Notes: generated by a model from the letters alone, not told the origin. Positions 11,594 to 19,836 are shown, counted from the stretch's first letter. The stretch is DNA of 32,556 bases from Aridibacter famidurans (GCA_024103495.1 JAGFIQ010000046.1:1-32556); one strand, 5' to 3'. A program made the numbers and translations.

Positions 11594-12196
11594 TTACCAG
11601 ACACTCTGTATCTTCCCGACCGTCGAGTTCGACAGGAAGAACGGCGGAAACCAGACGTAACCATTGCTGCCCATAATGCCAACCCGGTCCCTGTCCGGAC
11701 GGCTGCCCGGATTTGTCGTCGGGTTTCCGTTGAAAATATCGTCCGGACTGTGGTCGTTGTCGGTAAGGCCGCAGCAATGAACGAATTCGTGAATCAGGAT
11801 CAAGGTCATCACCTGGATCCCCGTGCGCCGGGTGCCGGAAGGCGTGTGCATCTCGGGCGCCGTGGGAAGGAAAACGAACGCCTTCTCGATGTACGGACTG
11901 CCTTCGCGGCCTGCGAGCCCTGTGTAGCCGTGGAGCCGCTTGCCGTCAAAGTTACTCGTGAAGGTCGTATTGTCGTGCGTGTAGGAGATCGGGCCGTTTC
12001 CGACCGCTACGATGACGTCGGCGGAAGCATCGGCGGCCGCTTCCCGAAACGCAATGTTCAGGCTGGAAGAACTCAGGAGCCGGTTGATCTCTCTCAGTCC
12101 TCTGCTGAACAGGCTTGACCAGTTCCCCGAGCCTATGCTGTTCCTGACGGTCAGGCTCCTCGCGTTCTTGACACTATCGATCCAGGGTCTTGGCAT
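11594..12196 (-). CDS. Metzincin-like zinc metallopeptidase
   Basis: 200-aa protein with HEFVHCCGLTDNDH at residues 136-149: His136, Glu137 and His140 form the HExxH site, Gly143 is the metzincin glycine, and the third ligand can be Asp146 (position used in snapalysin-like enzymes) or His149. GIMGSNG (Met175) is a good Met-turn candidate about 35 residues later. No signal peptide is seen, and no start codon exists upstream in the open frame, so it may be cytoplasmic or exported otherwise. It lies between the TPR gene (64-nt gap) and the tricorn-type peptidase (76-nt gap), all on the minus strand, suggesting a proteolysis-related operon. The N-terminal 130 residues match nothing I recognise. 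Confidence 0.75.
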   Translation of the reverse strand: MPRPWIDSVKNARSLTVRNSIGSGNWSSLFSRGLREINRLLSSSSLNIAFREAAADASADVIVAVGNGPISYTHDNTTFTSNFDGKRLHGYTGLAGREGSPYIEKAFVFLPTAPEMHTPSGTRRTGIQVMTLILIHEFVHCCGLTDNDHSPDDIFNGNPTTNPGSRPDRDRVGIMGSNGYVWFPPFFLSNSTVGKIQSVW

Positions 12197-12260
12197 AGTC
12201 TCCGTTCCGGTAAGGCCGCGCCTCGATCCACGATGATCCCGACTATCGCTTCCACAACCC

Positions 12261-14048
12261 CTACCGCCTTTCCGCCGGCGTCCAGACCCTTATGCATCGT
12301 TCGAGGGTCCTTACGTGCGGCGAGCCCAGTCCGCGCAAGGTCTCGAGGTAACCCTTCGCTCCGTCAATGTCCCCCAATCTCGCCGAAAGATATCCCGCGT
12401 GGAGAAGTGCGTCGTCGTTAAGCGGCTGAATCGCAAGCGAGCGTTTGAAGACCTCCAGAGCCTGGCGCCTCATTCCCAGGTCAAGAAGGTATTTCGCGTA
12501 CAGGATCATTATGTTCGGTACTTCAGGCTTTATGCGAATGACGTTCTCGTAGGCCTCGATGGCCTTCTCCGGCTGATCCGTCTTTTCGTAGAATGTGGCA
12601 AGTCCAAGATACGCTCCGCCGTCCTCCTCTACTTCAAGCGCTTTCCTGTACGATTCGGCAGCCTTCTCAATGTCGCCGTTCGAGGCGTATACGACACCAA
12701 TCGAGCCCCAAAGATCAGCGTCATCAGGGGCCAGTTTCCTTATTTCCTCTGCGTAGACCTCGGCCTCTTCCATCCGCCTTGCGTACCCCAGGATCTCAAA
12801 AAGTGCTAGCCGGACCTTCCAATTTCCGGGCTCCGCAGCGGCCCTGGCCTTCATTCCATCCACGTACGAGAGAGCCTGCTGCCGGGCTCTGGCTACCGAA
12901 AGGAACATCTTTATGTTCTCGTTATCCGGGGCCTTTCGGTTTGCGGATTCAAGCATTGGTATCGATTCGGAGAACCGTCCCGTGGCGGTCAGGACCAGCC
13001 CTAAACCCGACATCACCGACACGTTGTCCGGCCGCATCGAAAGGGCTTTCTTGAATGCCGGGATCGCTTGGTCAGGCTTCGAGGCCTGCAGCAGTGCACT
13101 GGCAAGTTCGGACTGATATTCGAAGTTCTCGGGATCGAGTTCGACCAATCTTGTTAATGCCGCCTCTGCAGCGGAGGAGTTGCGACGGCGGTTCGCTGCT
13201 TGCGCCAGATGGTAAAGGAAGCTCTCGTTGTTCGGTTCGATCTCCAGCGACTTTTTGAACCACTCTTCAGCATCGGCATTCTGACCAAGCTCCAAATAAA
13301 CCCGTCCCACAAAGAAGTGAGCACGTGCGTTCTTTGGATCGAGCGCAAGCACCCGGTTCGCCGAATCGATCGCTTCCCGGTCGCGCTCGAGCTCGATGTA
13401 GAGCTCGGCAAGATGGATGTGCCAGTGGGTATTCTCAGGCTGGACGGACGCAAGCCGTTCGTAAAGCTCGGCCGACCTGACGCGGTCGCGGAGCTCGTAG
13501 TACTCGGCGGCAACCGCGATAACTTCCAGATTGTCCGGGTATCGCGAGAGAGCCCTTTCGATAAGTCGGCCGAGGTCGGGCGGAGGGGTCTTGACGAGGC
13601 GAAGCGCGATTATAAGGTCGGTGTTCGCTCTTTCCGAATCGGGATCGATTGCGACGGCTTTCCGGCATTGTTCTACGCCTTCGAGAACCTTGCCGTCAGC
13701 GGCCAGCGCGCGGCACAGACCCGCTCGCACTTGTGGATCGTTCGGCCGAAGTTCCACCGCTTTCCGGAAAGCATCGACCGCGCGATCGTAGTTTTCGAAC
13801 GTGAAATGGATCGTGCCGATCAGCGCGAACGGCCTTGGGTCCGTGTCATCCAGCTCGACGCTCGCTTCCAGTTTCACAAGTGCCTCCGCGGGTTTGTTCT
13901 CCTGAAGCAGCAGGACGCCTTGCCGGTAGAGCTCTTGTGCGGTCGGCTGTTGTGTGTAAGCAACCTGGATAAGGACGAGTACGGCAAGAACCACGAGAAA
14001 CGTGGACACTTTTCCCGCGCAGTTATCGTCAACACTCCACTTCTCCAT
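12261..14048 (-). CDS. Secreted or membrane-anchored TPR protein
   Basis: 595-aa protein with an N-terminal hydrophobic segment (about residues 15-32, TFLVVLAVLVLIQVAYTQQ) that acts as a signal peptide or anchor, then about a dozen 34-residue tetratricopeptide repeats to the C-terminus. Helix pairs of the type ELYRQGVLLLQENKPAEALVKLEASVELDDTDP recur throughout. TPR arrays bind partner proteins and have no catalytic residues. ATG 14048 (MEKWSVDD) is preferred because GGAG (14056-14059 on the + strand as CTCC) lies 7 nt upstream; a longer frame reaches 14087. It leads a minus-strand group with a metallopeptidase and a tricorn-type peptidase and may scaffold or present substrates to them; that role is inference. 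Confidence 0.85.
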   Translation of the reverse strand: MEKWSVDDNCAGKVSTFLVVLAVLVLIQVAYTQQPTAQELYRQGVLLLQENKPAEALVKLEASVELDDTDPRPFALIGTIHFTFENYDRAVDAFRKAVELRPNDPQVRAGLCRALAADGKVLEGVEQCRKAVAIDPDSERANTDLIIALRLVKTPPPDLGRLIERALSRYPDNLEVIAVAAEYYELRDRVRSAELYERLASVQPENTHWHIHLAELYIELERDREAIDSANRVLALDPKNARAHFFVGRVYLELGQNADAEEWFKKSLEIEPNNESFLYHLAQAANRRRNSSAAEAALTRLVELDPENFEYQSELASALLQASKPDQAIPAFKKALSMRPDNVSVMSGLGLVLTATGRFSESIPMLESANRKAPDNENIKMFLSVARARQQALSYVDGMKARAAAEPGNWKVRLALFEILGYARRMEEAEVYAEEIRKLAPDDADLWGSIGVVYASNGDIEKAAESYRKALEVEEDGGAYLGLATFYEKTDQPEKAIEAYENVIRIKPEVPNIMILYAKYLLDLGMRRQALEVFKRSLAIQPLNDDALLHAGYLSARLGDIDGAKGYLETLRGLGSPHVRTLERCIRVWTPAERR

Positions 14049-14406
14049 AGATCTGCTCCGGTTCGATTTCAAAAGAATATACACCATTGAACTCGCCTGC
14101 CTAACAAATTACCGGCGGGTTCCGGCGAGCGGCCCTGTCTACATCGACTTCAGAGACACGTACCCGGAAGAAGTTCGCGGATGCCGACACCTGCACCCGG
14201 ACTCCGAAAATCCCTTGCATGATTTGAACTCCCAGGGCGATCTGCAGAAGATTGTGTAACTAAAAATTTCCGAAGGTGGAAGAAAGTAACGATTTTTCTG
14301 GAAAAGTAATTACAAATCCGTGCTAGGATGTAACTGTCCATTAGTGATGCTCGACCATCTGTAATGATTTGTTGGAGAACCACTGCTGAATTAATCAAAT
14401 ATTGAA
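14049..14406. other. Divergent intergenic region between TPR and Fic genes
   Basis: 358 bp without a convincing gene. It becomes AT-rich towards the Fic start (about 14260-14406), unlike the flanking DNA. It must contain divergent promoters, but I see no strong -35/-10 pair. Short frames crossing it have no ribosome site or recognisable product. Confidence 0.6.
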
Positions 14407-15957
14407 GTGAGTAACTATTTTTTAAAAGAGATCAGCCACTTCCTGGGAAGGACGACACCCGAAAGAGGCCGTCCCATTGGCTACTCGCTCTTGATTCGCG
14501 CTCTTCTCGAAGAACGTGACAGAGTTGTTCCTGTACCGGAAAGGCTGGCCATCAGCACTGAGAAGCAGACGCGGTACGACTCCGGGAGCTGGCAGGTGTT
14601 TCCTTCTCAGTACAGGCCGAAGGACAACCTTATCAGTCACGTAGTGTTTGCTCTCAAATATGAGGGTCTGGATCTCCTGATCCTGAAAGAAACGTTCAAG
14701 CTGACGGGGCCCGACCCGGTCAGGGATCTCCTGGAGAAAGAACCGACGGGCAAGTATTCGCGAAGGATCTGGTTTCTCTATGAATGGCTCCTCGACGATA
14801 AAATAGAAGTTGCCGAACCCAAGGCCGGTAACTATGTCGACGTGCTGGACCCTAGACATCAATATCCTGGTCCCTCCCGGAACTCAACAAGGCACAGAGT
14901 CAGGAACAATCTGCCGGGTACGGTGGAATTCTGTCCTTTGATCTTCAGGACGGAGAAGCTTGAGGAATACGGAAAAGCCGGACTTGTTGACTTGGCTGAA
15001 AGAACGATCGAGGGGCGCGACAACGATCTGATCAGACGGGCCGCCGCTTTTCTTCTGTTAAGGGACTCAAAGGCGTCTTTCGAGATCGAAGGAGAATATC
15101 CTCCTGAGATGAGGGCCAGGAACTGGAGTCGGGCGATCGGTCAAGCGGGTAGGAGACCGTTGTCGTTGGGAGAACTTGAGCGGCTTCAGGACATCGTGAT
15201 CGGTTCGTCAAAGCTCAGGAACATGGGACTGCGGGAGCGGGAGGGTTTCATTGGCGAGCACGACCGGAGGACGCTGAGCCCGATTCCCGATCACATTTCA
15301 GCAAGAGCAAAAGACTTGCCTTCGCTAATGCGCGGATTGCTTGAGACCGACAAGCTTCTGCAAGAATCTGATTACGATCCGGTGCTTGCAGCAGCCACAA
15401 TCGCGTTCGGGTTCGTGTTCATACATCCTTTCGCCGACGGCAACGGCAGGATCCACAGATATCTCGTGCACCACATACTGGCACGTTCGGGTTACTCGAA
15501 GATGCCGTTCGCCTTTCCTGTCTCCGCGGCAATTCAAAGCAAGATCGTCGAATACCAGGACGTTCTTGAAACGTTCTCTGAACCCAGGCTGGATCTGATC
15601 GAATGGGAGACCGATCCGGGGCACAACGTGAGGATCGTGAATGAGACAGCCGATCTGTACCGGTACTTTGATCTGACGCCCCAGGCTGAATTCCTTTACG
15701 AATGCATCGAGGAGACGGTCACTCGCGTGATCCCTGAAGAACTCGCGTATCTGGAAAAGTACGACCGCCTGTTCGGTGTGATAAGCGGCGTCGCCAGCCT
15801 TCCGAATACGAAGGCCGATCTGCTTATCAAGTTATTGATCCAGAATCGGGGGAAGCTCTCGCAGCGGAAGAGGATTGAACACTTCGAGGAGTTGAATCCA
15901 GAGGCCGTCAAAGCGATCGAAGATTCATACCGGGACATTTTCCTGGAAGTTCCATAA
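14407..15957 (+). CDS. Fic-domain protein (AMP-transferase type) with internal inhibitory motif
   Basis: 516-aa protein with the Fic active-site motif HPFADGNGRIHR at residues 340-351 (His340 catalytic). Upstream, SFEIEG (224-229) matches the (S/T)xxxE(G/N) inhibitory helix, with Glu228 expected to block ATP gamma-phosphate positioning, so this is an N-terminally autoinhibited (class II) arrangement. A flap-like strand near REGFIGEHDRR precedes the core, and a winged-helix-like C-terminus follows. Fic proteins transfer AMP or other phosphate-containing groups to target proteins. The 200-residue N-terminus is unrecognised. Start is GTG 14407; an in-frame stop is at 14392-14394 and no Shine-Dalgarno is visible, so the start is moderately sure. 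It has no antitoxin-like neighbour, consistent with self-inhibition in cis. AT-rich upstream DNA hints at acquisition. Confidence 0.9.
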   Translation: MSNYFLKEISHFLGRTTPERGRPIGYSLLIRALLEERDRVVPVPERLAISTEKQTRYDSGSWQVFPSQYRPKDNLISHVVFALKYEGLDLLILKETFKLTGPDPVRDLLEKEPTGKYSRRIWFLYEWLLDDKIEVAEPKAGNYVDVLDPRHQYPGPSRNSTRHRVRNNLPGTVEFCPLIFRTEKLEEYGKAGLVDLAERTIEGRDNDLIRRAAAFLLLRDSKASFEIEGEYPPEMRARNWSRAIGQAGRRPLSLGELERLQDIVIGSSKLRNMGLREREGFIGEHDRRTLSPIPDHISARAKDLPSLMRGLLETDKLLQESDYDPVLAAATIAFGFVFIHPFADGNGRIHRYLVHHILARSGYSKMPFAFPVSAAIQSKIVEYQDVLETFSEPRLDLIEWETDPGHNVRIVNETADLYRYFDLTPQAEFLYECIEETVTRVIPEELAYLEKYDRLFGVISGVASLPNTKADLLIKLLIQNRGKLSQRKRIEHFEELNPEAVKAIEDSYRDIFLEVP

Positions 15958-16048
15958 AGGGTTTCACAAGGTGTTCGAACCGGACTTCGGACCCGGTTCG
16001 GGACGCCCGTGAGCGCCGTAACCGTCGAAGAACTGTGACCTGGCAAGC

Positions 16049-16084
16049 GAAAAAAGCCGCCGGGGCTGTTTCGTCCCGCGCGGC
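16049..16084 (-). terminator. Intrinsic terminator of the 16135-17745 gene
   Basis: Read on the minus strand: GCCGCGCGGG, a 9-nt loop, CCCCGGCGGC, then TTTTTT. The stem has eight pairs with two internal mismatches. It lies about 50 nt past the stop of the minus-strand gene and between convergent genes. It is nearly identical to the terminator at 18784-18818. Confidence 0.8.
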
Positions 16085-16134
16085 ATTCTTCTCGAGTTGC
16101 TCCGTCGACATCGCTTCACTTCGACCTGCTCCGC

Positions 16135-17745
16135 CTAGTCGTACCTGATTAAAGGCATCGTAAGCCGAGTGATCTTGCCCGGCCTGATCTCGACCTTTTC
16201 GAAATCGGCGCTTCTGATCGCGATCCCAAGACGGTCGTTGTTGTACCTCGAATGCGTACTGTTGTACCGCACCCTGTAAACTCCGGGCGCGACGTCGAAG
16301 TAGGTCTCGTGCTTGCTGTAATCCGTGATCAGCAGTGCGACCTCGTTTCCCGACGAATCGATAAGATCGAACGGGATCTCAACGTCATCGTTGTCTCCAG
16401 GGCTTCTCGCCAGTATCAGCCTTCCGTACCGCTCGCCGCTGACGATCAGTTCATAGCTGAAATACGGGTCGAGCTTTAGGTCGCCGCAGTTGATCGCCGG
16501 ATAAATCCCGAATCGCTGTTCACGGCTGAAACTGAAGTTCCAGGTCCCTCCCCAGATCTCACCGCAGCCGTTGTAGGTGTGTGTGAGGTTTCTTTTACCG
16601 CGTGCGAGAGGATGAGGCGAAACCAGTTTGACGCGGTCGAAACTCGTCCCGACAAGTTCGTTCCCGAGCGCGTCGTAGAGCCTGCAGTTGACCTTCGCAG
16701 TCGGTTCGTACCTGCCGAGCTTGTGCTGTTCGCCGATCTTCTTCAGCTGGCAAACGTTTAGGCCTCCGGGTCCGATCATCGCGCGGAAAGTCCTCACGAA
16801 CGGGAGCCTGTCCACCGTGCGGTCGATCGCGGAAACGATCAGCGACCGCGCGAAATTGTCCGGCGACAGCGTTTCCTCGATCCTTTCGACCATCCTGAGA
16901 AGCCTCTGTCGCCCCTCGGGCGTATCGTTCGCGATCAGCTCGCCGATGATCCGCACCGCGTCCGTGACTCTCTGGAATCCCTCGTTAACAACCTGCATCT
17001 GCGCTGCCGTGAGCGCCGCGGGGTATTCGAACATCGCGAGCGGATTGATCGCGTCGACACCGAGGCCCTTGAGTTTCAGGATCAGCTGCCCGATCGTGTC
17101 GCGGAAGCCTGCCAACAGCCGGTTCGCGTCCCTGTCCCAAACTCCCCGGTTCAGTTCCGCGATCCCGCTGGCGATGGTCAGGAATTTCTGGAGAGCGGAC
17201 TTGGCGCCTTCAAAGGAGCCCCGCTCGCCGAATCCGTTCCTGTCGACGAGGTCGTCGACCGCCTGCGAGATTACCTTTGCGACTTCCAGAAATCTTCTGG
17301 CTTCTTCCACGTCTACGCCGTCGGAAGCCGCCATCTGCATAAGGTCCGCCGCCGGGCGGGCGAGTTCAAGCGTGGCGTTCGTCATTGCGGCTCTCCGGGC
17401 TTCGGGCGTTTCCGCACCGCCGATCGAATTGATGCTCTCTCGGAAGTCGTTTCCATATACCGCCCTTCGGTCGCGCTCCAGGCCGAACAGGTCCCGGATC
17501 GCTTTCAGGTTCGCGTTCTCGCCCGAGTACGGCGCAAGGACCGCCCGAGAATCTTCAAGGCCGCGAATACCGTCGTCCACCGAACCGTTCGATCCATCCT
17601 TCAGATGCCGATCGATCTCGTCGATCTTCTCCTGAGGGAGACCCGAAGGATTCCCGCCTTGTGCTCCGACCCTCGGGACGATTGAAATGACTATTGAGAA
17701 TGCCGCAAGCACGGCGAGATAGGTCTTGATGGATGAACGGATCAT
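16135..17745 (-). CDS. Secreted protein of unknown function
   Basis: 536-aa protein not recognised. Start ATG 17745 is well supported: GGAGG (17754-17758 as CCTCC) lies 8 nt upstream, and the protein then begins with a clear Sec signal (MIRSSIKTYLAVLAAFSIV, cleavage after about VGAQ, residue 29). The longer open frame to 18336 is not used. The middle (about 30-370) is helical and rich in Arg, Glu, Asp and Ala; the C-terminal 170 residues are beta-rich with a terminal block HETYFDVAPGVYRVRYNS that looks like a periplasmic or carbohydrate-binding-like beta sandwich. CQLKK (about residue 376) and further cysteines suggest disulfides. It stands alone, with its own terminator downstream and a 352-bp divergent space upstream. 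Confidence 0.8.
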   Translation of the reverse strand: MIRSSIKTYLAVLAAFSIVISIVPRVGAQGGNPSGLPQEKIDEIDRHLKDGSNGSVDDGIRGLEDSRAVLAPYSGENANLKAIRDLFGLERDRRAVYGNDFRESINSIGGAETPEARRAAMTNATLELARPAADLMQMAASDGVDVEEARRFLEVAKVISQAVDDLVDRNGFGERGSFEGAKSALQKFLTIASGIAELNRGVWDRDANRLLAGFRDTIGQLILKLKGLGVDAINPLAMFEYPAALTAAQMQVVNEGFQRVTDAVRIIGELIANDTPEGRQRLLRMVERIEETLSPDNFARSLIVSAIDRTVDRLPFVRTFRAMIGPGGLNVCQLKKIGEQHKLGRYEPTAKVNCRLYDALGNELVGTSFDRVKLVSPHPLARGKRNLTHTYNGCGEIWGGTWNFSFSREQRFGIYPAINCGDLKLDPYFSYELIVSGERYGRLILARSPGDNDDVEIPFDLIDSSGNEVALLITDYSKHETYFDVAPGVYRVRYNSTHSRYNNDRLGIAIRSADFEKVEIRPGKITRLTMPLIRYD

Positions 17746-18097
17746 TTTCACTGCCTCCGGTAGAACTGAACCAAAGCCGGCGTGATCCGCATTTGAAAAG
17801 CGTGTCGTTTCGCTTCCGGTCTCGGCCGGCTGCCCGGTCCCTTGACCCGGCTTGGCAGGAAGATTTGCGCTAGCAGGTAAATCTGGGGGAGCAAAAGGGG
17901 TGTCCGGCCAAGGGTATGATTTGGCAGTTACCCGAGTCAACGATCTCGCGGGAGACCGAAGATCCGGGAAGCTTTTCTTGATCGGAGGCAGGCGCCGCTT
18001 CGCATTCGGCACCGATTCTCCGTTTCTGGACGATGCCTGCGAATTCAGGTAACATCCGCTGGGCTTCCGCTCAGAATCTTCAACTCTGGACACACAT
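17746..18097. other. Divergent intergenic region, no gene seen
   Basis: 352 bp between divergent genes, holding only the ribosome site of the minus-strand gene (CCTCC at 17754-17758). TATGATTTGG at about 17910 resembles a -10 box but has no good -35 partner. No repeats of the other families are present. Confidence 0.5.
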
Positions 18098-18766
18098 ATG
18101 GACCAGCGTTCCGGCGAGGCGTTCTTCTTCCACTTCGCGCTGACCGTCTTCTTGATCGTCGTCCTATCCTTCGGTATCCACGCGATCATGAGGGCGGGCC
18201 ACTTGCCGCCCATGTCGGCGCCTCTTTTCATCCACGCGATATTGATGTTCGGCTGGTACGGCCTTTTCGCAGCCCAGGCCGGGCTGGTCAGATCGGGCAA
18301 TGTTTCGCTACATATGCGGCTTGGAAAGCTCAGCATTATCCTTGCGGCGGGGGTGTTCGTGAGCGGCTTTCTTGTTATGGCCGAAAACTATCAGCGAAAG
18401 GCGGAGCCTCTTGTAGCAAGTTCGAACGTGATGGCGATGATCGCCTTCGCCGGGCTCTATCTCGCGGCGCTGGCGAAGCGGAAGCGGCCCCTTGTGCACA
18501 AACGCCTGATGGTGTTCGCGTCGGTCGTTATGTTAGCGCCGGCTCTGACCAGGTTCGCCCGCGCCTTCGATCTCGGCGAGGGAATCATCCTCCCGCTCTG
18601 GGTCCTCACAGCGGCTTCCGTGATCGTCTACGACCTAAAAAGACTTAGGAAAGTGCACGCGGCAACCGTCGCCGGCTGCGTGACGTTTGTGCTGGCGGTC
18701 GTAGCTATGATCGCATTAGGGATCTCCGGACCCTGGAAGGCGTTTCTCGATTCGATCCTTAAGTAA
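18098..18766 (+). CDS. Seven-helix integral membrane protein, unknown function
   Basis: 222-aa membrane protein with about seven hydrophobic helices (near residues 10-30, 41-61, 74-95, 108-126, 136-153, 160-179 and 190-210) and short loops. Conserved-looking histidines sit at helix ends: His46 in PLFIHAILMFGW, His72 in SLHMRLGKL, and His134 in LVHKRLM. The HxRLGK and HKRLM motifs recall haem-binding or cytochrome b561-like membrane proteins, but I cannot name a family with confidence. ATG 18098 is preceded by no evident Shine-Dalgarno. It is convergent with the 18903-19511 gene and divergent from the 16135-17745 gene, so it appears to be a single-gene unit. Confidence 0.75.
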   Translation: MDQRSGEAFFFHFALTVFLIVVLSFGIHAIMRAGHLPPMSAPLFIHAILMFGWYGLFAAQAGLVRSGNVSLHMRLGKLSIILAAGVFVSGFLVMAENYQRKAEPLVASSNVMAMIAFAGLYLAALAKRKRPLVHKRLMVFASVVMLAPALTRFARAFDLGEGIILPLWVLTAASVIVYDLKRLRKVHAATVAGCVTFVLAVVAMIALGISGPWKAFLDSILK

Positions 18767-18783
18767 AAGCTTCGCCGGATAAG

Positions 18784-18818
18784 AAAAAAGCCGCCGGGCC
18801 TCTTTCGTCCCGCGCGGC
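18784..18818 (-). terminator. Intrinsic terminator of the 18903-19511 gene
   Basis: On the minus strand a GCCGC...GCGGC hairpin is followed by TTTTTT. An outer inverted repeat, CCGGATAAG (18775-18783) with CTTATCCGG (18818-18826), extends the structure and could let it work for the convergent + strand gene ending at 18766. Sequence is almost the same as the terminator at 16049-16084. Confidence 0.75.
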
Positions 18819-18902
18819 TTATCCGGTGACTCGATTCACGGCTTTACTGCTCTTCCCGATCAGACATTGATCAAGCGAAACGCTCTAAGAAGACCATCGG
18901 CC

Positions 18903-19511
18903 TCATCTGCACCAATCGTAGTTTGCCGAGTTTGAACCGTAAGTCTCGCATCCAGGTGGCTCCGGAGGAATGGATTTTAATGCCTCTCGAAAAGCTCGGC
19001 TCTGTTCGAATTCTTTGGCGAGCTCAACCGTTGGTGCTTCAATAAACCAGTAAGCATAGGAGCGCTTTGTCGGTTCAATCCACGTGATTCTCGCATAAAG
19101 GGTCCGTCCAAAGAGATCCTTTATGACATCGATTTGCCGAAATCCGCCGCTCTTAAGCGCCGACTTCGGTTCCACGATCTCCCAGTCAGAGTCCGGTTCT
19201 GCGTATCCTGTAATAGATTCCTCGGCGTGTTCTTTCGACATAAACTGACGGTAAAGCTGAGTGTCTCCGTCTTCGTAAGGTGGACAACCGATGCAGTCGT
19301 CATAAGTCTTGAAAAGCCGTTCTTGAGAAGAGTGGAAAACATAGGAAGCAGATTCGCCGGAATCGGACTTGGATACGAGACGAAATCTTGACTGAGGGGG
19401 TGTAACGCCGTCAGAACTTTTTTGCGATTCCGTAACATAGGAAGTCACGGTATTGAGAAGAACGGCAGAGGATGCCGCCAGCAATGCAATAGCTACGATC
19501 TTCAACTTCAT
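18903..19511 (-). CDS. Exported or anchored small protein, unknown function
   Basis: 202-aa protein with an N-terminal hydrophobic segment (MKLKIVAIALLAASSAVLLN, residues 1-20) acting as signal or anchor. The rest is polar, with cysteines at CIGCPP (about residues 73-76) and near the C-terminus (GCETYG and final CR), suggesting disulfides in the periplasm. I do not recognise a family. The ribosome site is weak (TAGG about 10 nt upstream). Upstream at 19574-19782 there is a promoter, an 11-codon ORF with a perfect Shine-Dalgarno and a terminator ending 63 nt before this start, so the gene may be reached only by readthrough. GC content appears lower than in neighbours. Confidence 0.72.
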   Translation of the reverse strand: MKLKIVAIALLAASSAVLLNTVTSYVTESQKSSDGVTPPQSRFRLVSKSDSGESASYVFHSSQERLFKTYDDCIGCPPYEDGDTQLYRQFMSKEHAEESITGYAEPDSDWEIVEPKSALKSGGFRQIDVIKDLFGRTLYARITWIEPTKRSYAYWFIEAPTVELAKEFEQSRAFREALKSIPPEPPGCETYGSNSANYDWCR

Positions 19512-19573
19512 TGAATGAACCTACTAATCTGACAATCGGAGCCAATCGGACTCCGCAAATGATAACAGAAAAG

Positions 19574-19610
19574 AAAAAAGCCGCCTGAGAGGGAATCTCA
19601 AGCGGCTTTT
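19574..19610 (-). terminator. Intrinsic terminator or attenuator upstream of 18903-19511
   Basis: AAAAGCCGC, TGAGA, a short loop, TCTCA and GCGGCTTTT form a long hairpin with one mismatch (19577-19610). On the minus strand it is followed by seven T's. It could also act on the + strand, where TTTT follows. It would stop transcripts from the 19837-20427 gene and from the small promoter at 19753-19782, and it sits 63 nt upstream of the next minus-strand gene. Confidence 0.82.
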
Positions 19611-19679
19611 CCGGTGAACTGTTTGGATTAGCCTGTACCGACAACCTTTCCAATTCACTAAGCAATTTCAAGAAAGGTA

Positions 19680-19715
19680 TTAGGCGTCAGCCACCTCACT
19701 GGAATCTCTTAGCAT
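19680..19715 (-). CDS. 11-codon ORF with perfect Shine-Dalgarno (leader peptide candidate)
   Basis: ATG at 19715 encodes MLRDSSEVADA then TAA. AAGGAGGTGATCC at 19733-19721 (minus strand) is a full match to the 16S anti-Shine-Dalgarno, better than any other gene in the window; GGAGG is 11 nt from the ATG. The same frame extends upstream to ATG 19754 (24 codons), but that codon lies inside the predicted -10 box and so would not be transcribed from this promoter. A terminator follows 70 nt later. Either a leader peptide, a small protein or an sRNA with a decoy ribosome site. The expression evidence is only this arrangement. Confidence 0.45.
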   Translation of the reverse strand: MLRDSSEVADA

Positions 19716-19752
19716 ATTTTGGATCACCTCCTTCTTCAGTGTTTGCAGCCAC

Positions 19753-19782
19753 ATAGTAGGCGAGGCTTAAAGTATAAGTCAA
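19753..19782 (-). promoter_or_regulatory. Sigma-70-type promoter for the small transcript at 19.6-19.75 kb
   Basis: On the minus strand TTGACT (19782-19777, five of six consensus) is followed by 18 bp and TACTAT (19758-19753, four of six). Predicted start of transcription is near 19746, giving an RNA of about 170 nt ending at the 19574-19610 terminator. Confidence 0.55.
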
Positions 19783-19836
19783 GGTTTTTCCGGGCACGGC
19801 TCGGAGTATCGATGTCCGAAGCAAAACGCGGTGCCG

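Noticed and set aside
14150..14398. 82-codon minus-strand frame in the TPR-Fic gap
   Set aside because: No ribosome site, no recognisable product, spans the likely promoter region.
14407..15957. Fic-based toxin-antitoxin pair
   Set aside because: No small antitoxin-like gene adjoins it and the inhibitory motif is within the protein.
17746..18336. Upstream extension of the 16135-17745 gene
   Set aside because: A strong ribosome site and signal peptide mark ATG 17745, and the extension runs antisense into the membrane-protein gene.
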